Source: Calditrichota bacterium (GTDB taxonomy: Bacteria; CLD3). Taken from it: a stretch of DNA of 64,000 nt. The stretch lies in contig QQUF01000029.1 in NCBI GenBank assembly GCA_008501735.1, positions 19,678-83,677 of the forward strand. Direction: 5' to 3'. The position numbers were made by a program, and so were the translations under genes. Positions 1 through 9,351 of this stretch are shown piece by piece (position 1 is the first letter of the stretch; each line of letters starts with the position of its first letter). The notes beneath the pieces were generated by a model, which saw only the letters and a list, made by a program, of their open reading frames with translations, had not been told where the DNA came from and made no database searches.

Positions 1-3000
1 AATATCGTAAAGATTCGCCCAATCAGGATTGTTTGAAAATATCTTAAAACGAATCTTTTCAGGGTCAAGTCTCACATTGTCAGTCAGTTCATAAATAACT
101 CCGTGCAAAGTATCGACTCTTACTGGAACAACATAAATTTCGTAATTCACTTGACCAACTTGCTCAACACGAGTCGCTATTCCTTCAAAAATCGGGAATT
201 CGTTGTAACGGTCAAAAATAATTTTGAACTCTTCAATACGAAAATCTTTGTTCCAAACCTCAATTGTTCCAAGAGTTGAACTAATGTCTCCATCAATTCC
301 AAAAGTAAAATCATCGAATGAACCTCTGATCTTTATCCCCTTAGGATTTTCGTCAAGCCGCATATCTAATTCGTAGTGAGAAAGTTCTTCGTCCAAACGG
401 AACTTATTCCCCTTAAACTGAGGTCTTTGATAAAGCCAAGTATTGTCGCCGATTAACAAATCCAAATTCCACTCAATCCCATCAACTAACTTAGTAGAAA
501 AAGTCGTGTCAGAACTCGCTTCTTCAATCAAAAAGTCAAGTGTAAATTCACCGTCGTAAGCAGTTGCTCTCCCTGAAAGTTTGTAAGTATCTTCGTAGCC
601 AGAGATAAAAATCGAATTCATTTGTTCGACATATTCTTCAGAAACACCAGATTTTTTAAGTTTCTCAAGAGCTAAATCTTTAAAAATTGGGTCTCCGACA
701 GCATTTCGCAAAAAATCGCTTTCCCGAGAAGGTTTCAGAATCTCTGCTTTGATTAACTCGCTTTCATTCATAAATCCTGTAAGATTCACGTCCTTCAAAC
801 CATTGGGAATTTCAACAGAAATAAGCCCGAGATTCAAACCGCCAAAATCTTCAAAAAAGATTGGGCTTTCATCGAACAGGTATTTATTTTCAGATGCGAT
901 GTAAGGGTTCTCGAAATTTCTAATCAGAATCTTTCTCCCACGAAATTTTGCCTCTGCGTAAAGTCTTAAAAAATTGCCGTTTTGAGCCTCGAAATTTAAA
1001 TCAATATTCGTGATTTCAAAGTCTTTTCTCTTGAAAAGCTCGGTAAAACGTAACGTTCGATTCTCGATTTTTAAATGAGCTTTTGCAAGTTCAATATCGT
1101 CTAAATTGCCTTCAAATTTTAGAATCAAAGTATCTTTTGAAGTCCTTGTTTGTAAGTTTGAAGATTTCTTTGCAATGAATAAATCTGAAACCTTAGGCAA
1201 AATTGAAGTAAAATCGCCTGTAACTTTGATTTCCAAATCAATATTATCGCCAGTATTCGAGTAAGGAATTTTGCCTTGAGCCGAAAACACAAAATCATTT
1301 CCAATTACGACATCAAAACTCTCAATCTCAAAACTTTGCTCTTTTAGGGTTTTGAAATCGTTGACTTTGTCTTTAGCATTCAAGTTGAAAGAAATTGGCA
1401 AATCTTGAGGGAAACCAAAATTAACGCCAAATGAATCGCCATTCGCAATGTTAAATTTATAAAAAGTATTTAGGTCCTCATCAATTTGAGATTCTCCGCT
1501 GTAACGGATTTTACCAAAAATATTTTTGGCGATTTCGGTTGAATCAATTCCAGCAAACTGAAAAATTGATTTTAAGGAAATCTGTTCTTGTGCAAAAACT
1601 GATTTCAAGACTTTGTCCGAAAGAACCGAAGTTAGATTTACAAGTTCAGTCGTTTTTTCATTCACGAAAAGTTGAGTTTTCGGGTAAACTCCGTCGTAAT
1701 CGAACAAAAGTTGCCCGCTTAGACCTTCCAAATTTCCTGCTTTTACCTCAATAAATTCTAAACTTGAGTTGATTAAAGGTTTGGTCGAATTGCCTCTAAT
1801 TTTAGTTCTTCCTGTAATTTGCCCACCTTGAAACCCAAGTGAGTTTCGTGTTTGTAAAATTGTGAAAATATCCTCAAAATTTATTTTCGTAACTTCCAAG
1901 TCAAAATCCAAATCCTCTTTTTTATCGAAAAAATAAGTTCCTTTTACCATCAAATAATTTGCAAAGTTGAACCTCTTTACTGTAAGTTTTTCGCTGTCAA
2001 TTTGGACTTCAAAATCTCCGTTTAACCTAACATCATTTGTTGGGTGATAAATTATTTCTCCAATTAATTCGGTCGTATCGCCAACAATTTTGTAATCGCT
2101 TTTAATTTCAAAGAAATCAAGTTTCCTACGTCTTTTCTCTCTGACAACTGTTACCAATTTCCCTTGTTGAAGAGTTCCTGATGAGCTAAACTCGATTTCG
2201 AAACTCTCAAATTCATTTTGTAAGTCAGGGAAAATTTTAGCCAAAACTGCACTAAATTTCTCTGTCTGCAATTCGTAGGTTAGCGAATCAATTGGATTCT
2301 CAACACTCAAAATAATTTTACTTTCTCGCAAAGAATCTAAAAGAAAAATTTTAGACGAATCCTTCCCGAAGAAATAATTTCCTTGAAGACTCAAACCTTT
2401 TGCAAGAAAGTCGAGATTTGCAACTCCTCTGATTGAAGGAACTTCCACAATTCCTGCCGCCTTACCACGTAAATTCGTTTCAATTTTCCCCAAAAGTGAA
2501 TCCACTACTCCTAAATTCAAATCTGCTAACAAATCGCCTTTGACTTGGTAAGTTAAATCGTAAAAATTTTCAAAATCGGTAAGTTTCAAATTTCCTTTAG
2601 ACTGAAAAGTTTTTTTCAAAACTTCCGCACTAAAATTCTCAACATCCACTTCAAGGTCGAAATAATTTCCTTGAGTGTGAACATTTTTGATTTTAAGGAA
2701 TGGTAAAACATCTATTTCTTTTGCAACGAAAGTAAAATTTACGTCAGGGTTTATAATGTCTCCGTTTGCCACAAAAATTAAATTTGCGATTTTTCCTTTT
2801 GGTAAATACTTACGAATCTCTTCTTCAGAGATAAAATTTTCGACAAACTTCAAATCAATGTTGTTGACTTGTCCAGTTGCACTTAAAGTCGGCGAAGTTA
2901 CTTCACCTAAATTTCCTGAGACTTGAAAATCTGCACCTTCAAACTTTCCTGCCAAGTTCACTTCTTCAACATTCAAATTTTTTACACGAGCTTGTCCGAT

Positions 3001-3840
3001 GAGTCCAGTGATTTCCATTGCGTCAACGATTTTGAGGTTTACTCCAAGAAAATCCACTTTCGCAGAAACAGAGGGTTTGGTTGTAGAAGCAACTTTGTTC
3101 GCTGTTGCTTTGAGTGAAATTTTCCCTCCCAAACTAATCGCATCAGTTGGAATGAATTTCTGAAAATCTTCCAAATAGATTTCGTCAACCTCTGTCAGTA
3201 AAAAGAAGGTTTTAATTTTGGGGTAAATTTCGCCTTTGAGCTTGAGTTTCGTTTTTTCAACTTCCCCGTAATCGCCTTCAAAATTGACAGAAATTTGTTT
3301 TGAGTCGGTAGTTTTGGTAATTTTACCTGAAAAATTGCTAATGACTTTAAACTTTAAGTTGTCTTTATTTCGCCTCAAAGTGATTGAAGCGTCTTTTACG
3401 TTTAGCGAGTCAATGTGAAAATAAAATCGGATTTGCTGAAAAATTTTATCTGGAATTTCTGGGATTTCGATTGCAATGGAATCATTGCTTGAAGTGTCAG
3501 GCAAGTAAAAAGTTGCCTTTGGCGAGACAAGGTTTATCGCTTGGACAAATTGGTAAGGATTAAACTTACTTGCTATAAAATTTGTCAGACTAAATTCAAT
3601 CTCAAGAGTGTCGGCTCTGATGTTAAAATCTTTAGTCCGAACTGATGGAGCGACAATTTTTATGGAGTTTGGGTAAGGGTAAAGTTTCTTGATTTTGACA
3701 CCAAAAGGAAAGACAAAACCGTTTACAAATCTTGCCAAAGACCTTTCCGGACTTTTCCAAGTTCCGTAGGAAACGACTGCTAAAAGGATAGTTAGCAGAA
3801 GAGGTAAAAGAAACCGTTTTCGACTTCTAAAGATTTTCAA
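1..3840 (-). CDS. TamB/AsmA-like translocation and assembly protein, partial (3' end beyond window)
   Basis: An open frame of 1280 codons with no stop runs off the left edge, so the C-terminus is missing. The likely start is TTG at 3840-3838, one base after the uppS stop. The N-terminus is basic (KIFRSRKRF) followed by one hydrophobic segment (LLPLLLTILLAVVSYG), as expected for an inner-membrane anchor, and the rest is a long, Cys-poor, beta-rich chain with recurring strand patterns. Near the edge it has the block GTIEVWNKDFRIEEFKIIFD, which resembles the conserved C-terminal region (DUF490) of TamB proteins. TamB-type proteins span the periplasm and help deliver outer-membrane proteins or phospholipids. 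No TamA-like partner is beside it, although a D15-type barrel lies at 41.6-42.9 kb. Family call is good; the exact role is inferred. Confidence 0.75.
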   Translation of the reverse strand, partial: MKIFRSRKRFLLPLLLTILLAVVSYGTWKSPERSLARFVNGFVFPFGVKIKKLYPYPNSIKIVAPSVRTKDFNIRADTLEIEFSLTNFIASKFNPYQFVQAINLVSPKATFYLPDTSSNDSIAIEIPEIPDKIFQQIRFYFHIDSLNVKDASITLRRNKDNLKFKVISNFSGKITKTTDSKQISVNFEGDYGEVEKTKLKLKGEIYPKIKTFFLLTEVDEIYLEDFQKFIPTDAISLGGKISLKATANKVASTTKPSVSAKVDFLGVNLKIVDAMEITGLIGQARVKNLNVEEVNLAGKFEGADFQVSGNLGEVTSPTLSATGQVNNIDLKFVENFISEEEIRKYLPKGKIANLIFVANGDIINPDVNFTFVAKEIDVLPFLKIKNVHTQGNYFDLEVDVENFSAEVLKKTFQSKGNLKLTDFENFYDLTYQVKGDLLADLNLGVVDSLLGKIETNLRGKAAGIVEVPSIRGVANLDFLAKGLSLQGNYFFGKDSSKIFLLDSLRESKIILSVENPIDSLTYELQTEKFSAVLAKIFPDLQNEFESFEIEFSSSGTLQQGKLVTVVREKRRRKLDFFEIKSDYKIVGDTTELIGEIIYHPTNDVRLNGDFEVQIDSEKLTVKRFNFANYLMVKGTYFFDKKEDLDFDLEVTKINFEDIFTILQTRNSLGFQGGQITGRTKIRGNSTKPLINSSLEFIEVKAGNLEGLSGQLLFDYDGVYPKTQLFVNEKTTELVNLTSVLSDKVLKSVFAQEQISLKSIFQFAGIDSTEIAKNIFGKIRYSGESQIDEDLNTFYKFNIANGDSFGVNFGFPQDLPISFNLNAKDKVNDFKTLKEQSFEIESFDVVIGNDFVFSAQGKIPYSNTGDNIDLEIKVTGDFTSILPKVSDLFIAKKSSNLQTRTSKDTLILKFEGNLDDIELAKAHLKIENRTLRFTELFKRKDFEITNIDLNFEAQNGNFLRLYAEAKFRGRKILIRNFENPYIASENKYLFDESPIFFEDFGGLNLGLISVEIPNGLKDVNLTGFMNESELIKAEILKPSRESDFLRNAVGDPIFKDLALEKLKKSGVSEEYVEQMNSIFISGYEDTYKLSGRATAYDGEFTLDFLIEEASSDTTFSTKLVDGIEWNLDLLIGDNTWLYQRPQFKGNKFRLDEELSHYELDMRLDENPKGIKIRGSFDDFTFGIDGDISSTLGTIEVWNKDFRIEEFKIIFDRYNEFPIFEGIATRVEQVGQVNYEIYVVPVRVDTLHGVIYELTDNVRLDPEKIRFKIFSNNPDWANLYDI

Positions 3841-3841
3841 A

Positions 3842-4615
3842 TCAAATATTCTGTTTTAGTTGCTCACTGACTAATCCGAAACGTCTTTCCCTTGTAGCAT
3901 AATTCATCATTGCTTTGCAGTATTCATTTTTTCTAAAATCGGGCCAAAGAGTATCAGTAACGTAAATTTCAGAGTAAGCAATTTGCCACAAGAGGAAATT
4001 ACTAATCCTAAGTTCACCACTTGTACGAATCAATAAATCTGGGTCGGGAATTTCAGCAGTTTGCAAAGAATTGGAAAAAATCGTTTCATTAACTTCGTCA
4101 ATTGTAATGCTTCCGTCTTTCACTTGTTTAGCTATTTCTTTGACTCCATCGAGAATTTCATTTCGCGAGCTGTAACTCAAAGCCAAAATCAAAGTCAAGC
4201 CTGTGTTATTATGAGTTTTTTCCATTGCCTCAATCATTCCTTGACGAGGTTTTTCGGGTAAAGCTGACAAGTCGCCGATTGTCAAAACTCTAACGTTATT
4301 TTTGTGTAAAGCGTCAACCTCACTTTTAATTGACTTGAGCAAAAGTCCCATCAAAAATGAAACTTCTTTTTCAGGTCTTTTCCAATTTTCTTGTGAGAAA
4401 GTGTAAAGTGTCAAATACTCTACTCCGTACTCACTACTGGTTTCGACAATTTCACGAACAGAATTAATTCCCTCGCGATGTCCGAATACTCGTAATTTCC
4501 CTTTCTTTTTTGCCCATCTTCCATTACCGTCCATAATAATTGCAATACTTTTTGGGAGTCTTCCGTTCTCTTTTGCAACTTTACACTGTTCGATAAAATT
4601 TATGTCTTGAGTCAT
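3842..4615 (-). CDS. uppS: Isoprenyl transferase (undecaprenyl diphosphate synthase)
   Basis: This 257-residue protein is a cis-prenyltransferase that condenses isopentenyl diphosphate onto farnesyl diphosphate to give the C55 lipid carrier for peptidoglycan and polysaccharide synthesis. The substrate and magnesium site is clear at IMDGNGRW with Asp29, followed by GHREG, YTFSQENWKRP, the NNTGLTLILALSYSSR block and the C-terminal RTSGELRISNFLLWQIAYSE signature. Length is normal for the family. It is transcribed into the TamB-like gene with essentially no gap, which suggests one envelope-biogenesis transcript. Its TGA stop shows that TGA is a normal terminator in this genome. Confidence 0.96.
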   Translation of the reverse strand: MTQDINFIEQCKVAKENGRLPKSIAIIMDGNGRWAKKKGKLRVFGHREGINSVREIVETSSEYGVEYLTLYTFSQENWKRPEKEVSFLMGLLLKSIKSEVDALHKNNVRVLTIGDLSALPEKPRQGMIEAMEKTHNNTGLTLILALSYSSRNEILDGVKEIAKQVKDGSITIDEVNETIFSNSLQTAEIPDPDLLIRTSGELRISNFLLWQIAYSEIYVTDTLWPDFRKNEYCKAMMNYATRERRFGLVSEQLKQNI

Positions 4616-4706
4616 TTTTGTCTCTGGATTAAAAATTAAAACTAAAGCAATAGTTTAAACATTAATTTAAAATGGAAGTAAATATTTTCAAACTTTGAGG
4701 TAAAAA

Positions 4707-6041
4707 ATGAAAATTATCGTTCCAATTCTAATATTTATTTTCACGCAAATCTCTTTTGCAAATGAAAACCAACAATCCTTCACGATTCGAAATTCTAATA
4801 TTGAAGTTTCGGGGAATCTAATTTTTACTTTTGAAGAATCGGACACAAATTTAGTAAAAATTAATGAATTAACCCAATCCGAATTTCAAGCAAAAATAAT
4901 TAATTCCTCCGAAAGCTTTAGTAGTCTCGAATTTACAGTAGAATTTTACATTGAGCAAAATGGGCAAGAAACGTTTTTAACCAGTCGAATTTACGAAATC
5001 TTCGGAAGTTCGACACAAATCGAATTAGGAACTTTTAAGATAAATGACTTTGAAATCGACCATAATTCTTTAGAGAAACCGTTTAAAGTAAAACTTAAAG
5101 AAACAAGGTTTACCTTTGAGGAAACAATAATTTCCAAAGGGAAAGTCGAACCCAAACAAGATAGAAGCACAAGATTTGTGTCTCTAAATCTTGAACTTTT
5201 GGAAAGACCTTTAGCACAAAAATTGGAAGATTCTGAATTCAAAAAAGCAATTCAACACTACACAAGAGTTACCCGAAAAGAGCCTGAGAACTCCGCAGCA
5301 TTTTACAAAAGAGGAGTTAATTTTTTGAATCAAGGCTACCTTAAAAATGCTTTCTCGGATTTTTCAAAAGCAATCAGTTTGAACCAAAAAGACGGACAAT
5401 CTTTGCTTTCAAGAGCAGTTTATTACGAGGAAATCGGCGAATTTGAAAAGGCTTTGGAAGACTTAAATTTTGCGATTAAACTTGACGGAAATTTTGAAGA
5501 AGCCTATGCAAACAGAGGTTACGTTTACTTTCAACAAAGAGATTTTACGAACGCAACCAAGGATTTTGGAAATGCTTTGGCTGTCAGAAAAAGTTTTGAA
5601 GGTTACGCAAACAGAGGTTACTGTTACTTCGCTCTCAAAGACTACAAAAATGCAATCGAGGATTTTACTCAAGCCTTAAATTTCGCCCCTGAAAATGTTG
5701 AAACACTTTACAACAGAGGAACCCTTTACGGTTTAACAGGCAAATTCGATTTGGCAATTTTGGATTTAACAAAAGCAATCGAAATAGAGTCGTCAAATTC
5801 TTTAGCATTTTTAAACAGAGGTAGTTTTTACTTAGAATTAAGGAAATATTCAGAAGCCGAAAAGGATTTTCGAGAAGCTGCAAAATTAGGCGATTCAAAT
5901 TCTGCGATTGAATACAATTTGGCACTTTCTTTAATCGGTCAGAAAAAAATTACGGAAGCAAAAAGGTTACTTAAAAACTACCTTAGCAAAGCTCCAAACG
6001 ACAGAAAGGCAAAAAAAATATTCTCAAGTATCTCAAACTAA
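4707..6041 (+). CDS. Secreted tetratricopeptide-repeat protein
   Basis: This 444-residue protein begins with a signal peptide (MKIIVPILIFIFTQISFA), so it is exported. Residues about 20-165 form a beta-rich N-terminal domain that I do not recognise. From about residue 175 to the end there are seven or eight TPR units, each with the A/Y/G-R-G pattern (for example NRGYVYFQQRDFTNATKDF and NRGTLYGLTGKFDLAILDL). Such arrays are protein-binding scaffolds, here probably periplasmic. A short SD-like GAGG lies about ten bases before the ATG. It is divergent from uppS and stands alone. No partner can be named. Confidence 0.85.
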   Translation: MKIIVPILIFIFTQISFANENQQSFTIRNSNIEVSGNLIFTFEESDTNLVKINELTQSEFQAKIINSSESFSSLEFTVEFYIEQNGQETFLTSRIYEIFGSSTQIELGTFKINDFEIDHNSLEKPFKVKLKETRFTFEETIISKGKVEPKQDRSTRFVSLNLELLERPLAQKLEDSEFKKAIQHYTRVTRKEPENSAAFYKRGVNFLNQGYLKNAFSDFSKAISLNQKDGQSLLSRAVYYEEIGEFEKALEDLNFAIKLDGNFEEAYANRGYVYFQQRDFTNATKDFGNALAVRKSFEGYANRGYCYFALKDYKNAIEDFTQALNFAPENVETLYNRGTLYGLTGKFDLAILDLTKAIEIESSNSLAFLNRGSFYLELRKYSEAEKDFREAAKLGDSNSAIEYNLALSLIGQKKITEAKRLLKNYLSKAPNDRKAKKIFSSISN

Positions 6042-6148
6042 ATGAGATTTTATTAACAAATTATACTTGACTAAAGTGATAAGTATCAATTACCTTGAGT
6101 TTTAGTCTCAAGTATTTAAATATTAACCAATTTAGGATTGGAAATTCA

Positions 6149-7900
6149 ATGAAAATTTCTATCAAAAAATTATTAAAGCCAATGATTATTGGTATCGGAG
6201 CTGTAACAATGTTTGCTTCAAGTGCAGATGCACAAGTAAACTGGAAATTACAGGAAGAATTTTGTGATTCAACTGCTTTTACAACAGGTGGTTGGGCAAT
6301 TGCTGACGGTGACGGAAGTGGAACAAGTTTTGGATTAGTTGCAAATGCTTTGACAGGTGCAGTTCTACCACAAACTTGCGGTAATTTTGTTCACGGAAAC
6401 TTTAATAGTGCTAATGGATTCCTTATTGATGAGTGGTTAATTTCTCCTCAGGTAACAGGAATTGCTACTGGCGATTCACTTGTTTTTTGGGCAACTGCTG
6501 TTGACGGCGGTTGGAATGATTCCCTAAAAGTACATATTTCAACAACAGGAACAAACCCTGCTGATTTTACAGAAGTTGATTATTTTAAAGTTGACGGACC
6601 AACTGGAAACTGGCATAGATATTCTTGGTCATTAGATGCTTTTGACGGAAATGATATTCACGTTGCAATCAATTGGTATCATACCGATGGTGGTGCAAAT
6701 GGTTCTGCTTCTGACAATGTGTCAATTGATAATGTTCAAGTAAGAAATGGTGTTCCTGCTGGTGCTTCAATTGCTCCTGATGATATCGACTTCGGTTCTA
6801 TTGCAGTTGGTGATTCAACTTCAATGCAAGTAACAATTACAAACTTCGATGGAGCTCAATTAGACATTACTGGTGTTAATTACAGTAGTGGTGTTTTCTC
6901 AGGAACTGTTCCAACTGATGTTCCTGCAAACAGTAGCTCAACTTTTGACATTTGGTTCAAACCACCAATTATCTCAACTTTCAACGGAACTTTAACACTC
7001 CAAAATTCTTCAGGAACTGATTTAGTTGTTAACTTAGCTGGTGAAGGCTTTGATAACTCTGCAAACCCTCTTCCTTTCTCTGAAAACTTTGATAGTGCGA
7101 CTTTACCATTAGGTTGGTCAGTTGTTGATGGAGATGGAAGTGGAACATCTTATACAGTAGTTCAACAATTGAATTTTACTGGTGCAACAGCAAACCCTCA
7201 TTCTGGAATGAGTTTTATTCACGGTAGTTTTAATACTGCAAATGGAAATGGTTTGATTGACGAATGGTTGATTTCTCCTGCAATTGATCTTTCTGGTGGA
7301 ACTAACTACAACTTAAATTACTGGGTTTCTTCTGTAGGTGGACAATTTGCAGACTCACTTAAAATTTGGGTTTCTACAACTGGAACAAACCCTGCTGACT
7401 TTACAGAAGTTGATTATTTCTTAGTTCCTGGTCCTGTTGATACTTGGTCTGAAAGAAACCTTGATTTAACTGCTTTTGGTGGAAATACTGTTCACGTAGC
7501 TTTTAATTATTTTATAGTTGATGGTGGTCCTAATGGAACTCATTCTGACAATGTTATAATTGATGACATTACAATTGATTTGGTAACAGACATTGATGAT
7601 GGTTCAAATGCTGTTCCTTTCAAATATGCTTTGAAACAAAATTATCCAAACCCATTCAACCCAACTACTGCTATTGAATTTACTCTTGAAAAAACAGAAT
7701 CTGTTACTCTTAGCATTTTCAATGAAAGAGGACAACTTGTTAAAACTTTAGTCAACGACGAAGTTCAAGCAGGAAACAGCAGAGTTTACTGGAATGGAAC
7801 TGACGCAAACGGAATCCAAGTTTCAAGTGGAGTTTATTTCTACTCTTTAGAAACTGCTTCTGGTTTCAGACAAACCAACAAAGCTACTTTCTTGAAATAA
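6149..7900 (+). CDS. T9SS-secreted protein with two cleaved-adhesin-like domains
   Basis: I place the start at ATG 6149 with AGGA upstream; an in-frame TTG 54 bases earlier would put an unlikely leader before the signal peptide (MKISIKKLLKPMIIGIGAV, cleavage near ADA-Q). The 583-residue product has two similar cleaved-adhesin or choice-of-anchor-J domains, about residues 35-195 and 310-475, each with HGxFNxANG, IDEWLISP and STTGTNPADFTEVDYF. Between them sits an ASPM/SPD-2/Hydin-like Ig domain (IDFGSIAVGDST). The C-terminus is a Por/T9SS sorting domain that opens QNYPNPFNPTTAIEF and ends ATFLK. It is probably exported through the type IX system and surface attached or released. The near-identical internal domains point to duplication within the gene. 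Confidence 0.88.
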   Translation: MKISIKKLLKPMIIGIGAVTMFASSADAQVNWKLQEEFCDSTAFTTGGWAIADGDGSGTSFGLVANALTGAVLPQTCGNFVHGNFNSANGFLIDEWLISPQVTGIATGDSLVFWATAVDGGWNDSLKVHISTTGTNPADFTEVDYFKVDGPTGNWHRYSWSLDAFDGNDIHVAINWYHTDGGANGSASDNVSIDNVQVRNGVPAGASIAPDDIDFGSIAVGDSTSMQVTITNFDGAQLDITGVNYSSGVFSGTVPTDVPANSSSTFDIWFKPPIISTFNGTLTLQNSSGTDLVVNLAGEGFDNSANPLPFSENFDSATLPLGWSVVDGDGSGTSYTVVQQLNFTGATANPHSGMSFIHGSFNTANGNGLIDEWLISPAIDLSGGTNYNLNYWVSSVGGQFADSLKIWVSTTGTNPADFTEVDYFLVPGPVDTWSERNLDLTAFGGNTVHVAFNYFIVDGGPNGTHSDNVIIDDITIDLVTDIDDGSNAVPFKYALKQNYPNPFNPTTAIEFTLEKTESVTLSIFNERGQLVKTLVNDEVQAGNSRVYWNGTDANGIQVSSGVYFYSLETASGFRQTNKATFLK

Positions 7901-7921
7901 TTTCAAGTTTAAGAATTTTTG

Positions 7922-7953
7922 AAAAAGCCGAGCAAATTTTTGTTCGGCTTTTT
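7922..7953 (+). terminator. Rho-independent terminator after the T9SS protein
   Basis: AAAAAGCCGA pairs with TCGGCTTTTT, with an inner CAAA/TTTG extension and a T-run, 22 bases after the stop of the adhesin-like gene. Confidence 0.88.
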
Positions 7954-7997
7954 TTGTTCGGTTAGGTAAATTCCCTTTCCCAAAATCGGAGAAAAAA

Positions 7998-8855
7998 ATG
8001 TGTAGATTTTTAGCTTACCAAGGACAAAAAGTTCTTCTTGCAGACTTACTTTACAACTCGGAAAATTCAATAATTTCTCAAAGCCGAAAGGCAAAAGAAA
8101 CTCATCAACCTGTCAATGCTGATGGTTTTGGTTTAGGTTGGTACTCTCAAGAAATTGAGCCAAATCCTTGTGTAATTACAAGTATTCTTCCTGCTTGGAG
8201 TAGCTCAAACCTTAGAAGCCTTTCACGCAAAATTCTCACTGACAATTTTTTCGCTCACGTTAGAGCTGCTTCGCCTGGTTCTCCTGTTACAATTCAAAAT
8301 TGTCACCCTTTTGTTTCGGGAAATTTGATGTTTATGCACAATGGAATTGTTTGGGAGTTTCCAAAACTTAGGAGAAAATTTCAGAACGAGTTGGGAGATG
8401 AAAACTACGAAAAGATTGTCGGTTCAACAGACTCGGAACATATTTTTTGGCTTTTTGTGAATTACCTCAAAAATGATTTAAACCCGACAAAAGAAGAATT
8501 GATTTCAGCAATGCAGAAAACATTCGCTAAAATCATTGAATTACAAAACCAAGCCGATACAGAAGAAGTTCCTCATCTTAACTTTGCTTTGACAGACGGG
8601 AAAAAACTTTTGGCAACAAAATTTACATCTAACAAAAGTAAAGGACCTGTTTCTCTATATTACGCTTTACCTGAGAAAATAGAAATAAAAAACAAGGAAC
8701 TCTGCTTAAGCGGAAATCCTGAGAAACGAACTGGAATTTTAATTGCCTCCGAACCTTTGTCCAATGAAAAAGATGTTTGGCAAAGTGTGCCAAACAACTC
8801 AATTTTTATTTCCGACGAGAACTTGAACTATGAAATTTTGCCGATTGAGGTCTAA
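7998..8855 (+). CDS. Class II glutamine amidotransferase (YafJ/EgtC type)
   Basis: This 285-residue protein starts MCRFLAYQG, so Cys2 becomes the N-terminal nucleophile after removal of Met, the hallmark of N-terminal-nucleophile glutamine amidotransferases. Further conserved parts are NADGFGLGWY, the HVRAASPGSPV block, NCHPF and FMHNG. The family hydrolyses glutamine or gamma-glutamyl bonds; relatives include YafJ and EgtC of ergothioneine synthesis, but no ergothioneine genes are present here, so the substrate is unknown. Its stop overlaps the stop of the convergent ArsC-like gene by four bases. Confidence 0.86.
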   Translation: MCRFLAYQGQKVLLADLLYNSENSIISQSRKAKETHQPVNADGFGLGWYSQEIEPNPCVITSILPAWSSSNLRSLSRKILTDNFFAHVRAASPGSPVTIQNCHPFVSGNLMFMHNGIVWEFPKLRRKFQNELGDENYEKIVGSTDSEHIFWLFVNYLKNDLNPTKEELISAMQKTFAKIIELQNQADTEEVPHLNFALTDGKKLLATKFTSNKSKGPVSLYYALPEKIEIKNKELCLSGNPEKRTGILIASEPLSNEKDVWQSVPNNSIFISDENLNYEILPIEV

Positions 8856-9187
8856 AATTTCTCTTGGTAAAGTTCTTCATTGTAACCAACAAGAATTTCA
8901 CTTCCAAGTTTAACTGTTGGAGCTCGTAAATTACCACTTCTTCCCATTGCAATTTTTAGAATTTCATCTTTGTTTGCATCAATTGGTTCAAATTCTAAGA
9001 TTTTTTTACCGCGAGCAATTTTTAACTTTTGGGCAGTTTTGAGAAAATTCCAAGCACTTTCAAAGTCAAATTTTTCTTTTTTAGCATCAGAAATTTCCGA
9101 AACTTCAGTTTTTGATTCGTCAAGAAACTCTTGAGCTTTTTTACAAGAGACTCAACCTTTACGAAAATAAAGCCAGTCGATTTTCAT
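8852..9187 (-). CDS. ArsC-like thioredoxin-fold protein with in-frame UGA (candidate selenoprotein)
   Basis: Starting at ATG 9187, with AAGGA eight bases upstream, the frame reads MKIDWLYFRKG, then TGA at 9154-9152, then VSCKKAQEFLDESK and on to a TAG at 8854-8852. Reading TGA as one residue gives a 111-residue ArsC/Spx-like protein with a redox motif U-V-S-C in the place of the family's C-x-x-C, and later ARGKK, GNLRAPT and VGYNEE blocks. The frame is intact on both sides of the TGA and retains normal codon use, so simple decay is less likely. A 6-bp, GTT-loop hairpin begins 17 bases after the TGA, as a bacterial SECIS should. TGA ends other genes in the window, so recoding would be local. 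The alternative is a nonsense mutation. Selenocysteine machinery was not seen in this window. Confidence 0.72.
9120..9134 (-). promoter_or_regulatory. Candidate bacterial SECIS hairpin
   Basis: On the minus strand TCAAGA-GTT-TCTTGA forms a perfect six-base-pair stem with a three-base loop starting with G. The loop begins 23 bases after the in-frame TGA (9154-9152), inside the roughly 16-37 base range and with the G-in-loop rule described for bacterial SECIS elements. A competing CTCTTG/CAAGAG stem closer to the TGA also exists. The short stem could arise by chance, so support comes mainly from its position. Confidence 0.5.
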
Positions 9188-9351
9188 TTTGTTTTCCTTA
9201 AAAATTTTTAGAAGATTAATTCCTAAACTTAAGAATTTTACAACCCTTAAACAAACAAAACAAAATTGCTCTTTCGGTAAATTCTTAGCATTTTTTAAAA
9301 GTTTTGTCTTAAATTTTTCCAATTTTAAACTTCAAAATCAAATCTAAAAAG

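Noticed and set aside
8852..9187. Reading the in-frame TGA as genome-wide UGA recoding (alternative genetic code)
   Set aside because: TGA terminates uppS, the ECF sigma gene, the first NTF2-like lipoprotein and the RTX/HEAT gene at sensible places.
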